Source: Chloroflexota bacterium
GTDB taxonomy: Bacteria > Chloroflexota > Anaerolineae > Promineifilales > Promineifilaceae
Assembly: GCA_024277135.1 (NCBI GenBank)
Contig: JAJRVV010000084.1
Coordinates: forward strand, 1 to 50,945
Direction of reading: 5' to 3'
Length of the DNA stretch: 50,945 nucleotides
Shown piece after piece: positions 1 to 7,508 of this stretch. The notes beneath the pieces are model-generated. The model was not told where the DNA came from. It ran no database searches and was given only the letters and a program-made list of their open reading frames with translations. Numbering within the stretch: the first letter of the stretch is position 1; every line of letters begins with the position of its first letter. The translations under genes and the position numbers were made by a program.

Positions 1-146
1 ATAATTGCCCATTTGCTATCCACAGATTACGCAGATTTTCTCTGGTTTAATCTGTGTCATCTGCGTAATCTGTGGATCATTATTTTTTTAATATGGCCTT
101 AATTCGCGTAAATCCGTGGCTAAAATATTAGTATGCGATTGCCCTG
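1..146. repeat. 146 bp dispersed repeat, copy 1, with an 18 bp inverted repeat
   Basis: This stretch recurs at 47902-48047 with one mismatch (A at 127, C at 48028). It contains perfect 18 bp arms, ATCCACAGATTACGCAGA at 18-35 and its reverse complement at 60-77, so an RNA copy would fold into a hairpin. No gene lies in it. The window begins exactly at the repeat, so its true left end may lie outside. The repeat seems to be a non-coding dispersed element common in this genome; its function is unknown. Confidence 0.9.
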
Positions 147-182
147 TGCTAGCAGACTTTAGGTTGGTTTTAACCGAATGTC

Positions 183-725
183 TTACGCTTGTGGTTGACG
201 CTGTATGATTTTGAACAGTGCGCCCAAAACCACAAACAGCAGCCCGGCCGCAACCAGTGTAAATTTGGGGATAGCGCTCCAACGAGCTAGAGATGGCCAA
301 AGTTCTGTTTCCGCGCCCAGCAACACCCGGATCAAGGCGATATTTTCGACAGCATCCAATAAACCAGCGGCCAGCAGCCCCCAGGCCAACAGGTTTCCCA
401 GAGCGGGCAGCCATCTTCGGCCTACCATGACACAGCCCATCCCGATGGCGATGGGGTAGGCGGCCATGAAGAGAAAGTCAAGGCCGAGGCTGAGTCCGGC
501 GTAAGCTAATCCTGCCGTCCCCCAGGATTGGACGATTTGCCGGGCTGTAGTCAGATCGCTGGCAAATTCATAGGAGACGATGCCGGCTGGCGCGGCGTCT
601 GTGGTGAGCGGGCCGCCCAACAATTGCAAAGAAACCATGAGGATGATGGTCAGGATGAAAAAGAAGATAAACAGTCGGTTTTGGTGTGTGCGGGATAACC
701 AGTGGTAGGGGGACGATTGGATCAT
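183..725 (-). CDS. Small multi-pass membrane protein of unknown function, paralogue of 45481-46065
   Basis: The 180-residue product has about four hydrophobic segments (near residues 19-40, 75-100, 108-128 and 152-172) and no signal peptide or catalytic motif that I recognise. The start is placed at ATG 725 because GAGGAG lies 8 bases upstream; the frame opens further up, but that extension runs through the hairpin repeat at 745-777. The third helix carries the pattern LLDxxEN, and the fourth segment begins with KFTLV; both recur in the 194-residue membrane protein at 45481-46065 (LFDLLENT, FTLVKW), so the two are one family. It lies downstream of the phosphotransferase gene, with the palindrome between them. 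The family appears uncharacterised; a membrane location is the only safe statement. Confidence 0.8.
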   Translation of the reverse strand: MIQSSPYHWLSRTHQNRLFIFFFILTIILMVSLQLLGGPLTTDAAPAGIVSYEFASDLTTARQIVQSWGTAGLAYAGLSLGLDFLFMAAYPIAIGMGCVMVGRRWLPALGNLLAWGLLAAGLLDAVENIALIRVLLGAETELWPSLARWSAIPKFTLVAAGLLFVVLGALFKIIQRQPQA

Positions 726-744
726 GGGTCTCACTCCTCGTTCG

Positions 745-777
745 AGACCTGCGAGGTTTTGGAAACCTCGCAGGTCT
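745..777. repeat. Perfect 15 bp inverted repeat (hairpin), copy 1
   Basis: The arms AGACCTGCGAGGTTT and its reverse complement are separated by TGG. The same 15 bp arms recur at 21943-21976 with a different loop, and a decayed version sits at about 4930-4960 after the phosphofructokinase. There is no T-run on the side facing the phosphotransferase 3' end, so it is better called a REP-like palindrome than a classical terminator. Confidence 0.85.
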
Positions 778-783
778 AAGCGG

Positions 784-1722
784 TTACTCAAAAAGATGCT
801 TGATGAACCTGGTTTGGGGCACGGCCGTTACCGAGTCCGCCAACCTTGCCATCTGCCAATGTTTGTCAGCATTCTCTTCAATCGATTTGTACACGCGATA
901 TTTCCAGAATCGCCAATAAGAGGTTACTGTGGCCGCGTAATTTACAAAAAATGGTATCAGTCTCTTTTCAGCTTCTTCAAGCGCCTGCACTTGCCGGTAT
1001 CCTGTCATAAAGGCGCGGCTCTTGTCAAGTGATAAGCGCTCCCCCTGTCGGCACAGTCCCAAAATGCCCATGCCAATATCAAAGGCGCGGAAATAATGAG
1101 ACCCGTCTTCAAAATCAATAATTGCCTTCAACCGGCGATTTTCGAACAGAATATTGTCCGTAAATAAGTCGGCGTGGATGATGCTTCTGGGTAAATCGGC
1201 GGGAATGTGCTGGCGAAAATAATCATATCGATCTGCCAGCCAGGATTCATATGCTGCATCAATTTGTTGGCCGATGACCTGTGGAAAAAGCTGAAAGCCG
1301 TAGGAATTGACCTGTGGCAAAAAATCAGGGGGCGAGATTGCGTGTAATTGCGCCATTGCCGCCCCGGCCTGGTGCAGCATAGTCTCATCTAATTCATTAA
1401 ATACCTGCCCGGTTATGAATGTCTTGACTAGCAATGGTTTATCTTCAAACACAAAGGTGAGACGGCCGTCTCCCGTTAACAACAGCCGCGTCGTCGGGAA
1501 TTGATGCAGTTCCAAAAGCCGTAAAAGCCGCCCCATGATTTCAACTTCAGCTTTGGTTTTGTTGTCGAAAATCGTCAAAATAAACTCCCCAAGATGGGTG
1601 TGTAACAACAGGTTGGTGTTACTGGCCCCACCCGAAACAGGCTCTACTCGATGAACCACAAGGAGGTAGGTTTCGGCAATTTGTTGGATGTCTTTGGGGG
1701 AGAGTTGGATGTATTGCGCCAT
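784..1722 (-). CDS. Aminoglycoside-phosphotransferase-fold kinase, homoserine kinase II-like
   Basis: The 312-residue protein has the APH/choline-kinase fold. The catalytic loop is seen as IIHADLFTDNILF at about 186-198 (HxDxxxxN), followed by the metal-binding IDFEDG at about 206-211; the N-terminal SGGASNTNLL (about 30-39) is the nucleotide loop region. Length and motif spacing fit the ThrB2/homoserine kinase type II group, which makes O-phosphohomoserine for threonine, but this fold also phosphorylates other small alcohols and aminoglycosides and no threonine gene is nearby. The start at 1722 gives a normal N terminus; no clear ribosome binding site precedes it. The membrane-protein gene 183-725 lies downstream on the same strand. 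Confidence 0.75.
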   Translation of the reverse strand: MAQYIQLSPKDIQQIAETYLLVVHRVEPVSGGASNTNLLLHTHLGEFILTIFDNKTKAEVEIMGRLLRLLELHQFPTTRLLLTGDGRLTFVFEDKPLLVKTFITGQVFNELDETMLHQAGAAMAQLHAISPPDFLPQVNSYGFQLFPQVIGQQIDAAYESWLADRYDYFRQHIPADLPRSIIHADLFTDNILFENRRLKAIIDFEDGSHYFRAFDIGMGILGLCRQGERLSLDKSRAFMTGYRQVQALEEAEKRLIPFFVNYAATVTSYWRFWKYRVYKSIEENADKHWQMARLADSVTAVPQTRFIKHLFE

Positions 1723-1804
1723 GGGGAAGATGAGAAGGGAGTGAATTCAGTCATGGAAAATCGGCGGTTCCTGGATTACAATGGGTCATTGAGGGCTTGA
1801 GATC

Positions 1805-1903
1805 GTATCATCTCAATAAACTGGGGTAAGAGGAGTTCGCATCCTCAGATGCGGACAGGCGGGCATCTGAGGATGCCCACTCCTCCACGAAATATTGAGA
1901 AGA

Positions 1904-1906
<3 letters not shown>
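1805..1906. mobile_element. 102 bp MITE-like palindromic element, copy 1
   Basis: The element has terminal inverted repeats (GTATCATCTCAATA at the left and the complement of GTATCTTCTCAATA at the right, one mismatch) and a second, longer pair of arms inside (around 1833-1855 and 1859-1882). Copy 2, of equal length, lies at 28224-28325 with only a few differences. It has no room for a transposase, so it is a non-autonomous foldback element. Its right end overlaps the last three bases of the tRNA-Arg gene. No flanking direct repeat is evident here. Confidence 0.8.
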
Positions 1907-1975
<69 letters not shown>

Positions 1976-1984
1976 AGGCGGGGT

Positions 1985-2013
1985 GTGACCCGTTTGTTGG
2001 CCGAAATTATAAC
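1985..2013 (+). promoter_or_regulatory. Possible promoter of a leaderless transcript for the cyclotransferase gene
   Basis: GTGACC (1985-1990), a 17 base spacer and TATAAC (2008-2013) resemble a sigma-70 promoter. Only five bases separate the -10 box from ATG 2019 and no ribosome binding site is present, so transcription would begin at or just inside the start codon. The same A/T block read on the other strand gives TATAAT toward tRNA-Arg, so the site may be bidirectional. Confidence 0.4.
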
Positions 2014-2018
2014 AAAAC

Positions 2019-2480
2019 ATGCAGACAGACGCGAAGCAGCTCCCCTTTTTTGTCTACGGCACGCTCATGCCCGGCCAGCCCAATTTTGCCGTTTGGGGAA
2101 ATGATGTGACGCGGCTGGAAACGGCCGTACTCCCCAACAGCCTCCTCTATGATTTGGGCCAATATCCCATGCTGGTTGAAACAGGCGCAGGAAAAGTTAC
2201 CGGCTTTCTAGTTCATATCCATGCCAACGCCTACCAATCATTGCTCACTCGTCTCGATTGGCTTGAAAGGTACGATTCAAATCATCCTGACCAATCGCTG
2301 TACCATCGGCTTCCGCGAATGGTGATGATTCAAGGTAACCGAGACATCATGGCCTGGGTTTATGTGGGCAACGCCGCCTACGTAGCCGGATTAGAACCCA
2401 TCGCCGGCGGAGATTGGGCTGCTTACCTTGCCGCCCAACCCCAGGGGCCGCCCTGGTGGGCTGCCTTGATGGATGAGTGA
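2019..2480 (+). CDS. Gamma-glutamylcyclotransferase (AIG2/GGCT-like) family protein
   Basis: The 153-residue product opens with PFFVYGTLMPGQ (about 9-20), the YGSL-type substrate loop of the gamma-glutamylcyclotransferase fold, and has the expected acidic LDWLERYD stretch (about 77-84). Members release 5-oxoproline from gamma-glutamyl peptides or amines, or act on related amides; the exact substrate cannot be told. The usual catalytic glutamate should lie in the 75-82 region (E of LERYD). The start at 2019 has no ribosome binding site (see the promoter at 1985-2013). Cyclotransferases of this fold are sometimes found with amidoligases; here the amidoligase is 35 kb away. Confidence 0.85.
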   Translation: MQTDAKQLPFFVYGTLMPGQPNFAVWGNDVTRLETAVLPNSLLYDLGQYPMLVETGAGKVTGFLVHIHANAYQSLLTRLDWLERYDSNHPDQSLYHRLPRMVMIQGNRDIMAWVYVGNAAYVAGLEPIAGGDWAAYLAAQPQGPPWWAALMDE

Positions 2481-2506
2481 GATTCAAGCGGACGATAGAG
2501 CAATTT

Positions 2507-2531
2507 AATCCAAAATCCAAAATCCAAAATC
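2507..2531. repeat. Short tandem repeat, three 7-base units (AATCCAA-type)
   Basis: Three and a half copies of ATCCAAA form a 25-base tract that is identical to 50826-50850, where it lies inside the LuxR-type regulator gene. Here it is intergenic, between the cyclotransferase and phosphofructokinase genes. Confidence 0.85.
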
Positions 2532-2624
2532 GCAAACCCCATAGTTGTCAGGGCAACTAAATCAGATACCATATGCTCAAGGATTCCCACACCAATCCCA
2601 CCCATCATCATAGTGACAAAACAA

Positions 2625-2664
2625 GTTTCCGATTTTCTCGGAAACTGGCAGTTCCCGGGAAAAC
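2625..2664. repeat. Two small adjoining hairpins upstream of phosphofructokinase
   Basis: GTTTCCGA/TCGGAAAC (2625-2645, five-base loop) is followed by a near-palindrome around CCCGGG (2651-2664). A related arrangement (CCCGGAAAC...GTTTTCGGGAAAAC) is seen at 11931-11960 after the RND pump gene, so it is a dispersed repeat. It lies 28 bases before ATG 2692 and may affect initiation there. Confidence 0.6.
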
Positions 2665-2691
2665 AACAGTGGGTAAGTGTGAAGAAAAATC

Positions 2692-4962
2692 ATGAAAACC
2701 ATAGGAGTTCTCACCAGCGGCGGCGACGCGCCGGGCATGAATGCGGCGGTGCGCGCCGTCGTCCGCACCGCGCTCGACCACGATTTGCAGGTTTACGCCA
2801 TTTACGAAGGCTACCAGGGCATGGTGGATGGCGGCGGCCGCATTCAACCGATGTTGTGGAAGTCGGTGGGCGGCATCCTCCATCGAGGCGGAACCATCAT
2901 CGGCTCGGCCCGTTGCGACCGGTTCAAAGATCGGAACGGCCGTCTCCAAGCCGCCCGCAATCTCATCCACAACAGCATCGAAGCTCTCATCATCATCGGC
3001 GGCGATGGCAGCCTGACCGGCGCCCAAGCGCTGCAAAGCGAATGGCCCGGCTTGCTGCGCGATTTGCAGGCGTCCGGCGACATCAGCCCCGAACAAGCCG
3101 AACGACATCAACACCTGCCTATCGTCGGCCTGATCGGTTCCATTGACAACGATATGTGGGGAACCGACATGACCATCGGCGCCGACACCGCTCTTCATCG
3201 CATCGTGGACGCGGTAGACGCCATCACCAGCACCGCCGCCAGCCACCAGCGTACCTTTGTGGTAGAGGTGATGGGGCGGCGCTGCGGCTACCTGGCGTTG
3301 ATGGGCGCGCTGGCTACCGGAGCCGACTGGGTGCTGATCCCCGAAAATCCCCCTGACGTGGAGGATTGGGAAGGTAAAATGTGCGCCGTCCTGCGTAAGG
3401 GGCGGGAAGTGGGCCGCCGCGACAGCATTGTGATTGTGGCGGAGGGAGCGCATGACCGGCACGGCCGTCCCATCAGCAGCCAATACGTGCGCCAGGTGTT
3501 GGAAGAACGGCTTAACGTGGACGTGCGGGTGACGGTGTTGGGGCACGTGCAGCGCGGCGGTTCCCCCAGCGCTTTCGACCGGAACTTGAGTACCCTGTCC
3601 GGAGCGGCGGCGGTGGCGGAACTGCTGTCGGCCGAGCGGCGGACGGAGCCTTGCGTGATTGGCCTGGATGGTAACAAAATCCGCGCCGTGTCTCTGTCGC
3701 GCTGTCTGACCCAAACCTGGGAAGTGGAAAAAGCGGTGCAGGCGCAGGAATTCAGCCGCGCCATGTCGCTGCGGGGGCATAGTTTTAGCGAATCGTTCCA
3801 AATTGTGCGCACCCTGGTGCGGGCGCTGCCCCATCCGGTGGAATCAGGTCGTCGGCTGCGGATGGGGGTGATGCACGCTGGCGGGCCGGCGCCGGGGATG
3901 AACACGGCCGTGCGCGCCGCCGTCCGTTTGGGCGTGGACAAAGGGCATACCATGCTGGGGGTACGCAACGGCTTTCGCGGGTTGGCGCAGGACGAAATCC
4001 GAGAATTGGCCTGGATGGATGTGGCCGGCTTTACCTCTCGCGGCGGGGCTGAATTAGGCACCAATCGGCATGTTCCGGAAGGCGGCGAATTTTACGCCAT
4101 CGCCCGCAATCTGGAAAAACACCGGTTTGAAGGATTGCTGATCATCGGCGGTTGGTCGGGTTACCAGGCGGCATTGGAGCTGCACCAGCGGCGGGAGGAA
4201 TTTCCGGCGTTCAACATCCCCATCGTCTGCCTGCCCGCCACCATCAACAACAATCTGCCCGGCGCCTAGCTTTCAGTGGGGGCGGATACGGCGTTGAACA
4301 ACATCATTGACGCGGTAGATCGCATCAAGCAATCGGCCGTCGCTTCCCGGCGCACCTTTATCGTGGAAGTGATGGGGCGATACTGCGGCTATCTGGCTTT
4401 GATGAGCGCCCTGGCCACCGGGGCCGAGCGAGTGTACATGCACGAGGAAGGGGTCACGTTGAACGATTTGGTGCAGGATACCGAGGCATTGATCACCGGC
4501 TTTAAGCGGGGCAAACGGGTCGGCCTCATCATCCGCAACGAGATGGCGAATGAGATTTACTCGACCAGTTTCATGAAGGCGTTGTTTGAAGAAGAGGGGG
4601 GCGACATCTTCGATGTGCGCCAGGCGATTTCGGGCCATTTGCAGCAGGGCGGCGACCCCAGCCCCTTTGATCGGATTTTGGCGACGCGGTTGGCGGCCAA
4701 ATGCGTAGATTTTTTGGCGGAGCAAATCCTTAGTCCGGAACCGATGAGCGCGGTGATTGGGCAGGTGCGGGGCGAAGTGCGCTTCACCGATTTGCGTGAT
4801 GTGTCCCGGCTGTTGAATCGAAAGTACGGCCGTCCTAAAAAACAGTGGTGGATGGATTTGCGTCCCATCGCCAAAACGTTGGCGCAATCGGCGCCCCGTT
4901 CGCAAAACGGGCGCGTGCAAACGTTAGACGACCGGCCAGGTTTTCCAACCTCGTCGGTCTAG
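2692..4962 (+). pseudogene. Tandem-domain ATP-6-phosphofructokinase interrupted by one in-frame TAG
   Basis: Two PfkA-type domains are fused. The first (about 1-360) has GGDAPGMN (9-16), GGDGS (about 103-107) and the catalytic SIDNDxxGTD loop (about 149-158), so it should bind ATP and fructose 6-phosphate. The second begins at about 385 with GGPAPGMN and has INNNLPG where the catalytic loop would be (Asp replaced by Asn), so it is probably regulatory, as in eukaryotic enzymes. Codon 526 (4267-4269) is TAG; the frame continues without change as LSVGADTALNN to TAA/TAG at 4962, 756 codons in all. Relatives have Glu there, so GAG to TAG is the simplest origin. A 525-residue truncated product keeps the whole catalytic half; internal initiation at GTG 4276 is possible but unconvincing. 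The start at 2692 has only a weak GAAG upstream. Confidence 0.85.
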
Positions 4963-4975
4963 TGGAGGTATCAGT

Positions 4976-5617
4976 TTGATTGAGCAACTCATTGAAGCGG
5001 GGCGGCAAATCGTCTCGGCGCACATGGCGCGAGGGTGGGGTGGTAATTTGAGCGGCCGTTACCAGGGCAATATCGCCATCACCCGCTCCGGGGCCGACCT
5101 GGGGCAGTTGAACCGCTCCGATTTCGTGGTGGTGACGCCGCGCGCGCCGGTTCACCAGCAGCGTTTGCCCAAACCCTCCTCCGAATTAGCGATGCACTTG
5201 ACCGCCTATCAAACCCAGCCGACCACACAGGCTATCATTCACGCCCATCCGCCTAATGCCATTGCCCTGGGGTTGTTGGGGCGGGATTTGCCGGCGTTGA
5301 CCCCTGATTTTTACGTTCATTTGGGGACTTCGGCGCCGCTTTTGTCTTACATCACGCCAACGACAGAGGAATTGGGCGCGGCCGTAGGCGAACTGTTGGT
5401 TTCCTCTCCGGCCGTGCTGCTGCAAAATCATGGCGTCATCGTCCTGGGCCACTCTGTCAGCCAAGCGTTGCTGCGATTGATGTTGTTGGAGGAGCAGGCC
5501 GGGATTTACTTGCAAGCCCTGGCTGTGGGAGAGCCGCGCATTTTGACGGAAGAGGATATGCTGCGGCTGGACGTGGTGACGGGCGGGCGGTATCGGTACG
5601 GGGAGCGGATGCCTTAA
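4976..5617 (+). CDS. Class II aldolase/adducin family protein (fuculose-phosphate aldolase-like)
   Basis: The 213-residue protein has the class II aldolase pattern: GWGGNLSGR (about 20-28), PSSELAMH with the catalytic glutamate (about 64-71), zinc ligands in HAHPPNAIAL (about 84-93) and a third histidine in LLQNHGVIVLG (about 143-153). The family includes L-fuculose-1-phosphate aldolase, ribulose-phosphate epimerase and methylthioribulose-1-phosphate dehydratase; the sequence alone does not choose among them. The start is TTG 4976, because GTGGAGG lies 7 bases upstream. The gene follows the phosphofructokinase by 13 bases and may share its transcript. Confidence 0.85.
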   Translation: MIEQLIEAGRQIVSAHMARGWGGNLSGRYQGNIAITRSGADLGQLNRSDFVVVTPRAPVHQQRLPKPSSELAMHLTAYQTQPTTQAIIHAHPPNAIALGLLGRDLPALTPDFYVHLGTSAPLLSYITPTTEELGAAVGELLVSSPAVLLQNHGVIVLGHSVSQALLRLMLLEEQAGIYLQALAVGEPRILTEEDMLRLDVVTGGRYRYGERMP

Positions 5618-5619
5618 GC

Positions 5620-5690
5620 CGTGATACGTGAAACGTGATGCGTGACCAGAAAACCTTCACGTATCACGTATCACGTTTCACGTTTCACGC
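5620..5690. repeat. Imperfect inverted repeat built of ACGTGAAACGTGA-type units
   Basis: The left half (CGTGATACGTGAAACGTGA at 5620-5638) and the right half (TCACG units to 5690) fold on each other with a short central loop. A sister element lies at 7404-7467. It sits between the aldolase and alcohol dehydrogenase genes. Confidence 0.75.
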
Positions 5691-5740
5691 GAATTTGATG
5701 CAAAATCCCATGAGAGCCGTCATAGATTGAGGAGTTGGGT

Positions 5741-6754
5741 ATGTTAATGCAGGCGATGGCGTTGTCGGAACCCAAAGAGGTGGGTGAGTCACCGCTGATG
5801 ATGGTGGAAACGGCCGTGCCCCAACCTGGCCCCGGTCAAATACGGCTAAAAGTCAGCGTATGCGGCGTGTGCCACACCGATTTGCACACCGTCGAGGGCG
5901 ACCTGACCCTGCCCCGCTTACCGCTCATCCCCGGCCATCAGGTCGTAGGCGTGGTGGAGAAATTGGGGCCAGGCAGCCAGGCGTTCCAGGTGGGCGACCG
6001 GGTGGGCGCAGCCTGGCTCAATTGGGCTTGCGGCGAGTGCGATTATTGTCGTTCCGGTCTGGAGAATTTGTGCCAGCGCGCCCGCTTTACCGGCCTCCAC
6101 GCCGATGGCGGCTACGCCGAATACCTGGTGGTAGATGAGCGTTACGTTTACCCATTGCCCCCCGCCTTTTCCGATGCCGCCGCCGCGCCGCTGCTTTGCG
6201 CCGGGATCATCGGCTACCGCTCCCTCAACTTAAGCGGCATTCGGCCGGAGGGAAAGCTGGGACTATACGGCTTTGGCGCCAGCGCTCACCTGGCGATTCA
6301 AGTGGCCCGCCATTGGGATTGCCAGGTGTATGTCTTCACCCGCAGCCGGGATCACCAGGCGCACGCGCTGGAATTGGGGGCGGTTTGGGCAGGAACGGCT
6401 CAGGAAAATCCGGGAACGGCGTTGGATGCGGCGGTGATGTTTGCTCCGGCCGGCTGGCTTGTGCCGTTGGCGCTGGGCCATCTGCGGCCCGGCGGCGCGC
6501 TGGCGATTAACGCCATCCATCTCAGCCCCATCCCCGAACTGCCCTACTCGTTGCTTTACGGTGAGCGAACGGTACGCAGCGTGGCTAATTTCACGCGCCA
6601 GGATGCGGCGGAATTTTTGCAATTGGCGGGGGAGATTCCGGTGGAAACGGCCGTCGTCACCCTCCCCCTCGCCGCCGCCAATCAAGCCTTGCAGCAGATC
6701 AAAGCCAGCCAGGTTCGCGGGGCGGTTGTGTTGGAAGTTGCCACTCAATCATGA
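5741..6754 (+). CDS. Zinc-dependent alcohol dehydrogenase
   Basis: This 337-residue medium-chain dehydrogenase has the catalytic zinc site CGVCHTDLH (about 37-45) with GHQVVG (about 60-65), the structural zinc cysteines in CGECDYCRSGLENLC (about 90-104) and a nucleotide fold at about 168-190 (GLYGFGASAHLA). The NAD(P) loop is GFGASA, matching the Adh family group of bacterial broad-range alcohol dehydrogenases. The start is ATG 5741, 6 bases after GAGGAG; an ATG six bases later is possible. It oxidises alcohols or reduces aldehydes; the true substrate is unknown. ACGGCCGT occurs twice in the gene, each time coding ETAV. Confidence 0.88.
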   Translation: MLMQAMALSEPKEVGESPLMMVETAVPQPGPGQIRLKVSVCGVCHTDLHTVEGDLTLPRLPLIPGHQVVGVVEKLGPGSQAFQVGDRVGAAWLNWACGECDYCRSGLENLCQRARFTGLHADGGYAEYLVVDERYVYPLPPAFSDAAAAPLLCAGIIGYRSLNLSGIRPEGKLGLYGFGASAHLAIQVARHWDCQVYVFTRSRDHQAHALELGAVWAGTAQENPGTALDAAVMFAPAGWLVPLALGHLRPGGALAINAIHLSPIPELPYSLLYGERTVRSVANFTRQDAAEFLQLAGEIPVETAVVTLPLAAANQALQQIKASQVRGAVVLEVATQS

Positions 6755-6784
6755 ACCTTGCATTAGAACGCAGGCACTAATTCA

Positions 6785-6812
6785 TTGACACTTCCTCCAT
6801 CTTGCATATAAT
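6785..6812 (+). promoter_or_regulatory. Canonical sigma-70 promoter of marR-RND
   Basis: TTGACA (6785-6790) and TATAAT (6807-6812) are both perfect consensus hexamers, separated by 16 bases. This is the clearest promoter in the window; it points toward the MarR gene at 6904 and probably drives the pump gene too. Confidence 0.9.
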
Positions 6813-6841
6813 TAGCACAGCTAACTATTAGCCTGTCTAAT
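6811..6841. promoter_or_regulatory. Likely MarR operator overlapping the promoter
   Basis: ATTAGCACAGCTAA (6811-6824) and TTAGCCTGTCTAAT (6828-6841) are an imperfect inverted pair: the second reads ATTAGACAGGCTAA on the other strand. The pair starts on the last bases of the -10 box and covers the expected transcription start, which is where an autorepressor of the MarR family would bind. Confidence 0.65.
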
Positions 6842-6861
6842 TAAAAGTTTGACTTTCTGGA

Positions 6862-6898
6862 CGTAGGGGCGACATGCTTTGTCCCTACGCTTTTATTT
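6862..6898 (+). terminator. Hairpin with T-rich tail in the marR leader
   Basis: CGTAGGG (6862-6868) pairs with CCCTACG (6883-6889) and is followed by CTTTTATTT. It lies between the promoter and the MarR start codon, so it could attenuate the transcript. The palindromic core is also typical of a dispersed repeat, so attenuation is only a suggestion. Confidence 0.5.
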
Positions 6899-6903
6899 GC
6901 CTG

Positions 6904-7398
6904 ATGATGGATACCAAACGATTAGAGACCGCCCAACAAGTGCTGCAAATCATCCCGTCCGTGATGCGGATGGTTGCGTCCGAAGTGCGGGCCATGAAAA
7001 GCCCGGTGGCCCTGAACCAACTGAGCGTGTTGAGCGTACTGCTCCAACAAAAATGCAATTTGAGCGAATTGGCCGAGTATCACGCCGTCAGCTCGCCCAC
7101 GATGTCGAACACCATCAGCACTTTGGCCCAACGCGGGCTGGTGACGCGCACCCGCTCAGAGAGCGACCGGCGGCAGGTGTTGATTGAGTTGACCCCGGCG
7201 GGCACGGCCGTCCTCCAGGAAATCGGGCTGCAAGTCATCGCGCGCATGGCTGAACTGCTGGCCCCCATTTCCGATGAGGAACAAGATACCTTGCGTGCCG
7301 GGCTGGTGGCGCTGCACCGCGCCTTTGGCGGCGCTGAACATCCGTTCCCATCAAGCGAAGAATTCCAGAAAAACCTTGAAACCATGTTGGGGGGCTGA
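6904..7398 (+). CDS. MarR family transcriptional regulator
   Basis: This protein of about 164 residues is a winged-helix MarR regulator. The recognition helix is in the ELAEYHAVSSPTMSNTISTL region (about 57-76), the wing contains RTRSESDRRQVLIELT (about 85-100), and flanking helices form the dimer interface. The start is put at ATG 6904 (or 6907), because an earlier ATG at 6874 lies inside the leader hairpin. It is preceded by a consensus promoter and a palindromic operator, and is followed 110 bases later by the RND pump gene, the usual layout for a ligand-relieved repressor of an efflux pump. No strong ribosome binding site is visible. Confidence 0.88.
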   Translation: MMDTKRLETAQQVLQIIPSVMRMVASEVRAMKSPVALNQLSVLSVLLQQKCNLSELAEYHAVSSPTMSNTISTLAQRGLVTRTRSESDRRQVLIELTPAGTAVLQEIGLQVIARMAELLAPISDEEQDTLRAGLVALHRAFGGAEHPFPSSEEFQKNLETMLGG

Positions 7399-7403
7399 CA
7401 AAC

Positions 7404-7467
7404 CGCGAAACGCAAAACGTGAAACGTGAACAGAGAGACATCACGTTTTACGCATGACGTTTCACGC
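7404..7467. repeat. Inverted repeat of the ACGTGAAACGTGA type, second copy
   Basis: Units AACGTGAAACGTGA on the left and TCACG...CGTTTCACG on the right flank a short loop. It belongs to the same family as 5620-5690 and separates marR from the pump gene without a T-run, so readthrough is likely. Confidence 0.7.
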
Positions 7468-7508
7468 CAGCTTCCTCGAAATTTGAAAGACCTGTTAAGG
7501 AGAGTTAC

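Noticed and set aside
2608-3834. A 408-codon open frame on the minus strand opposite the phosphofructokinase gene
   Set aside because: It is the mirror of a GC-rich coding frame, its protein is low in complexity and rich in His/Arg, and the plus strand carries clear enzyme motifs.
4267-4269. TAG as a sense codon (pyrrolysine or reassigned)
   Set aside because: No pyrrolysine tRNA or methylamine gene is in the window, and other genes end normally at TAG; a point mutation or error is simpler.
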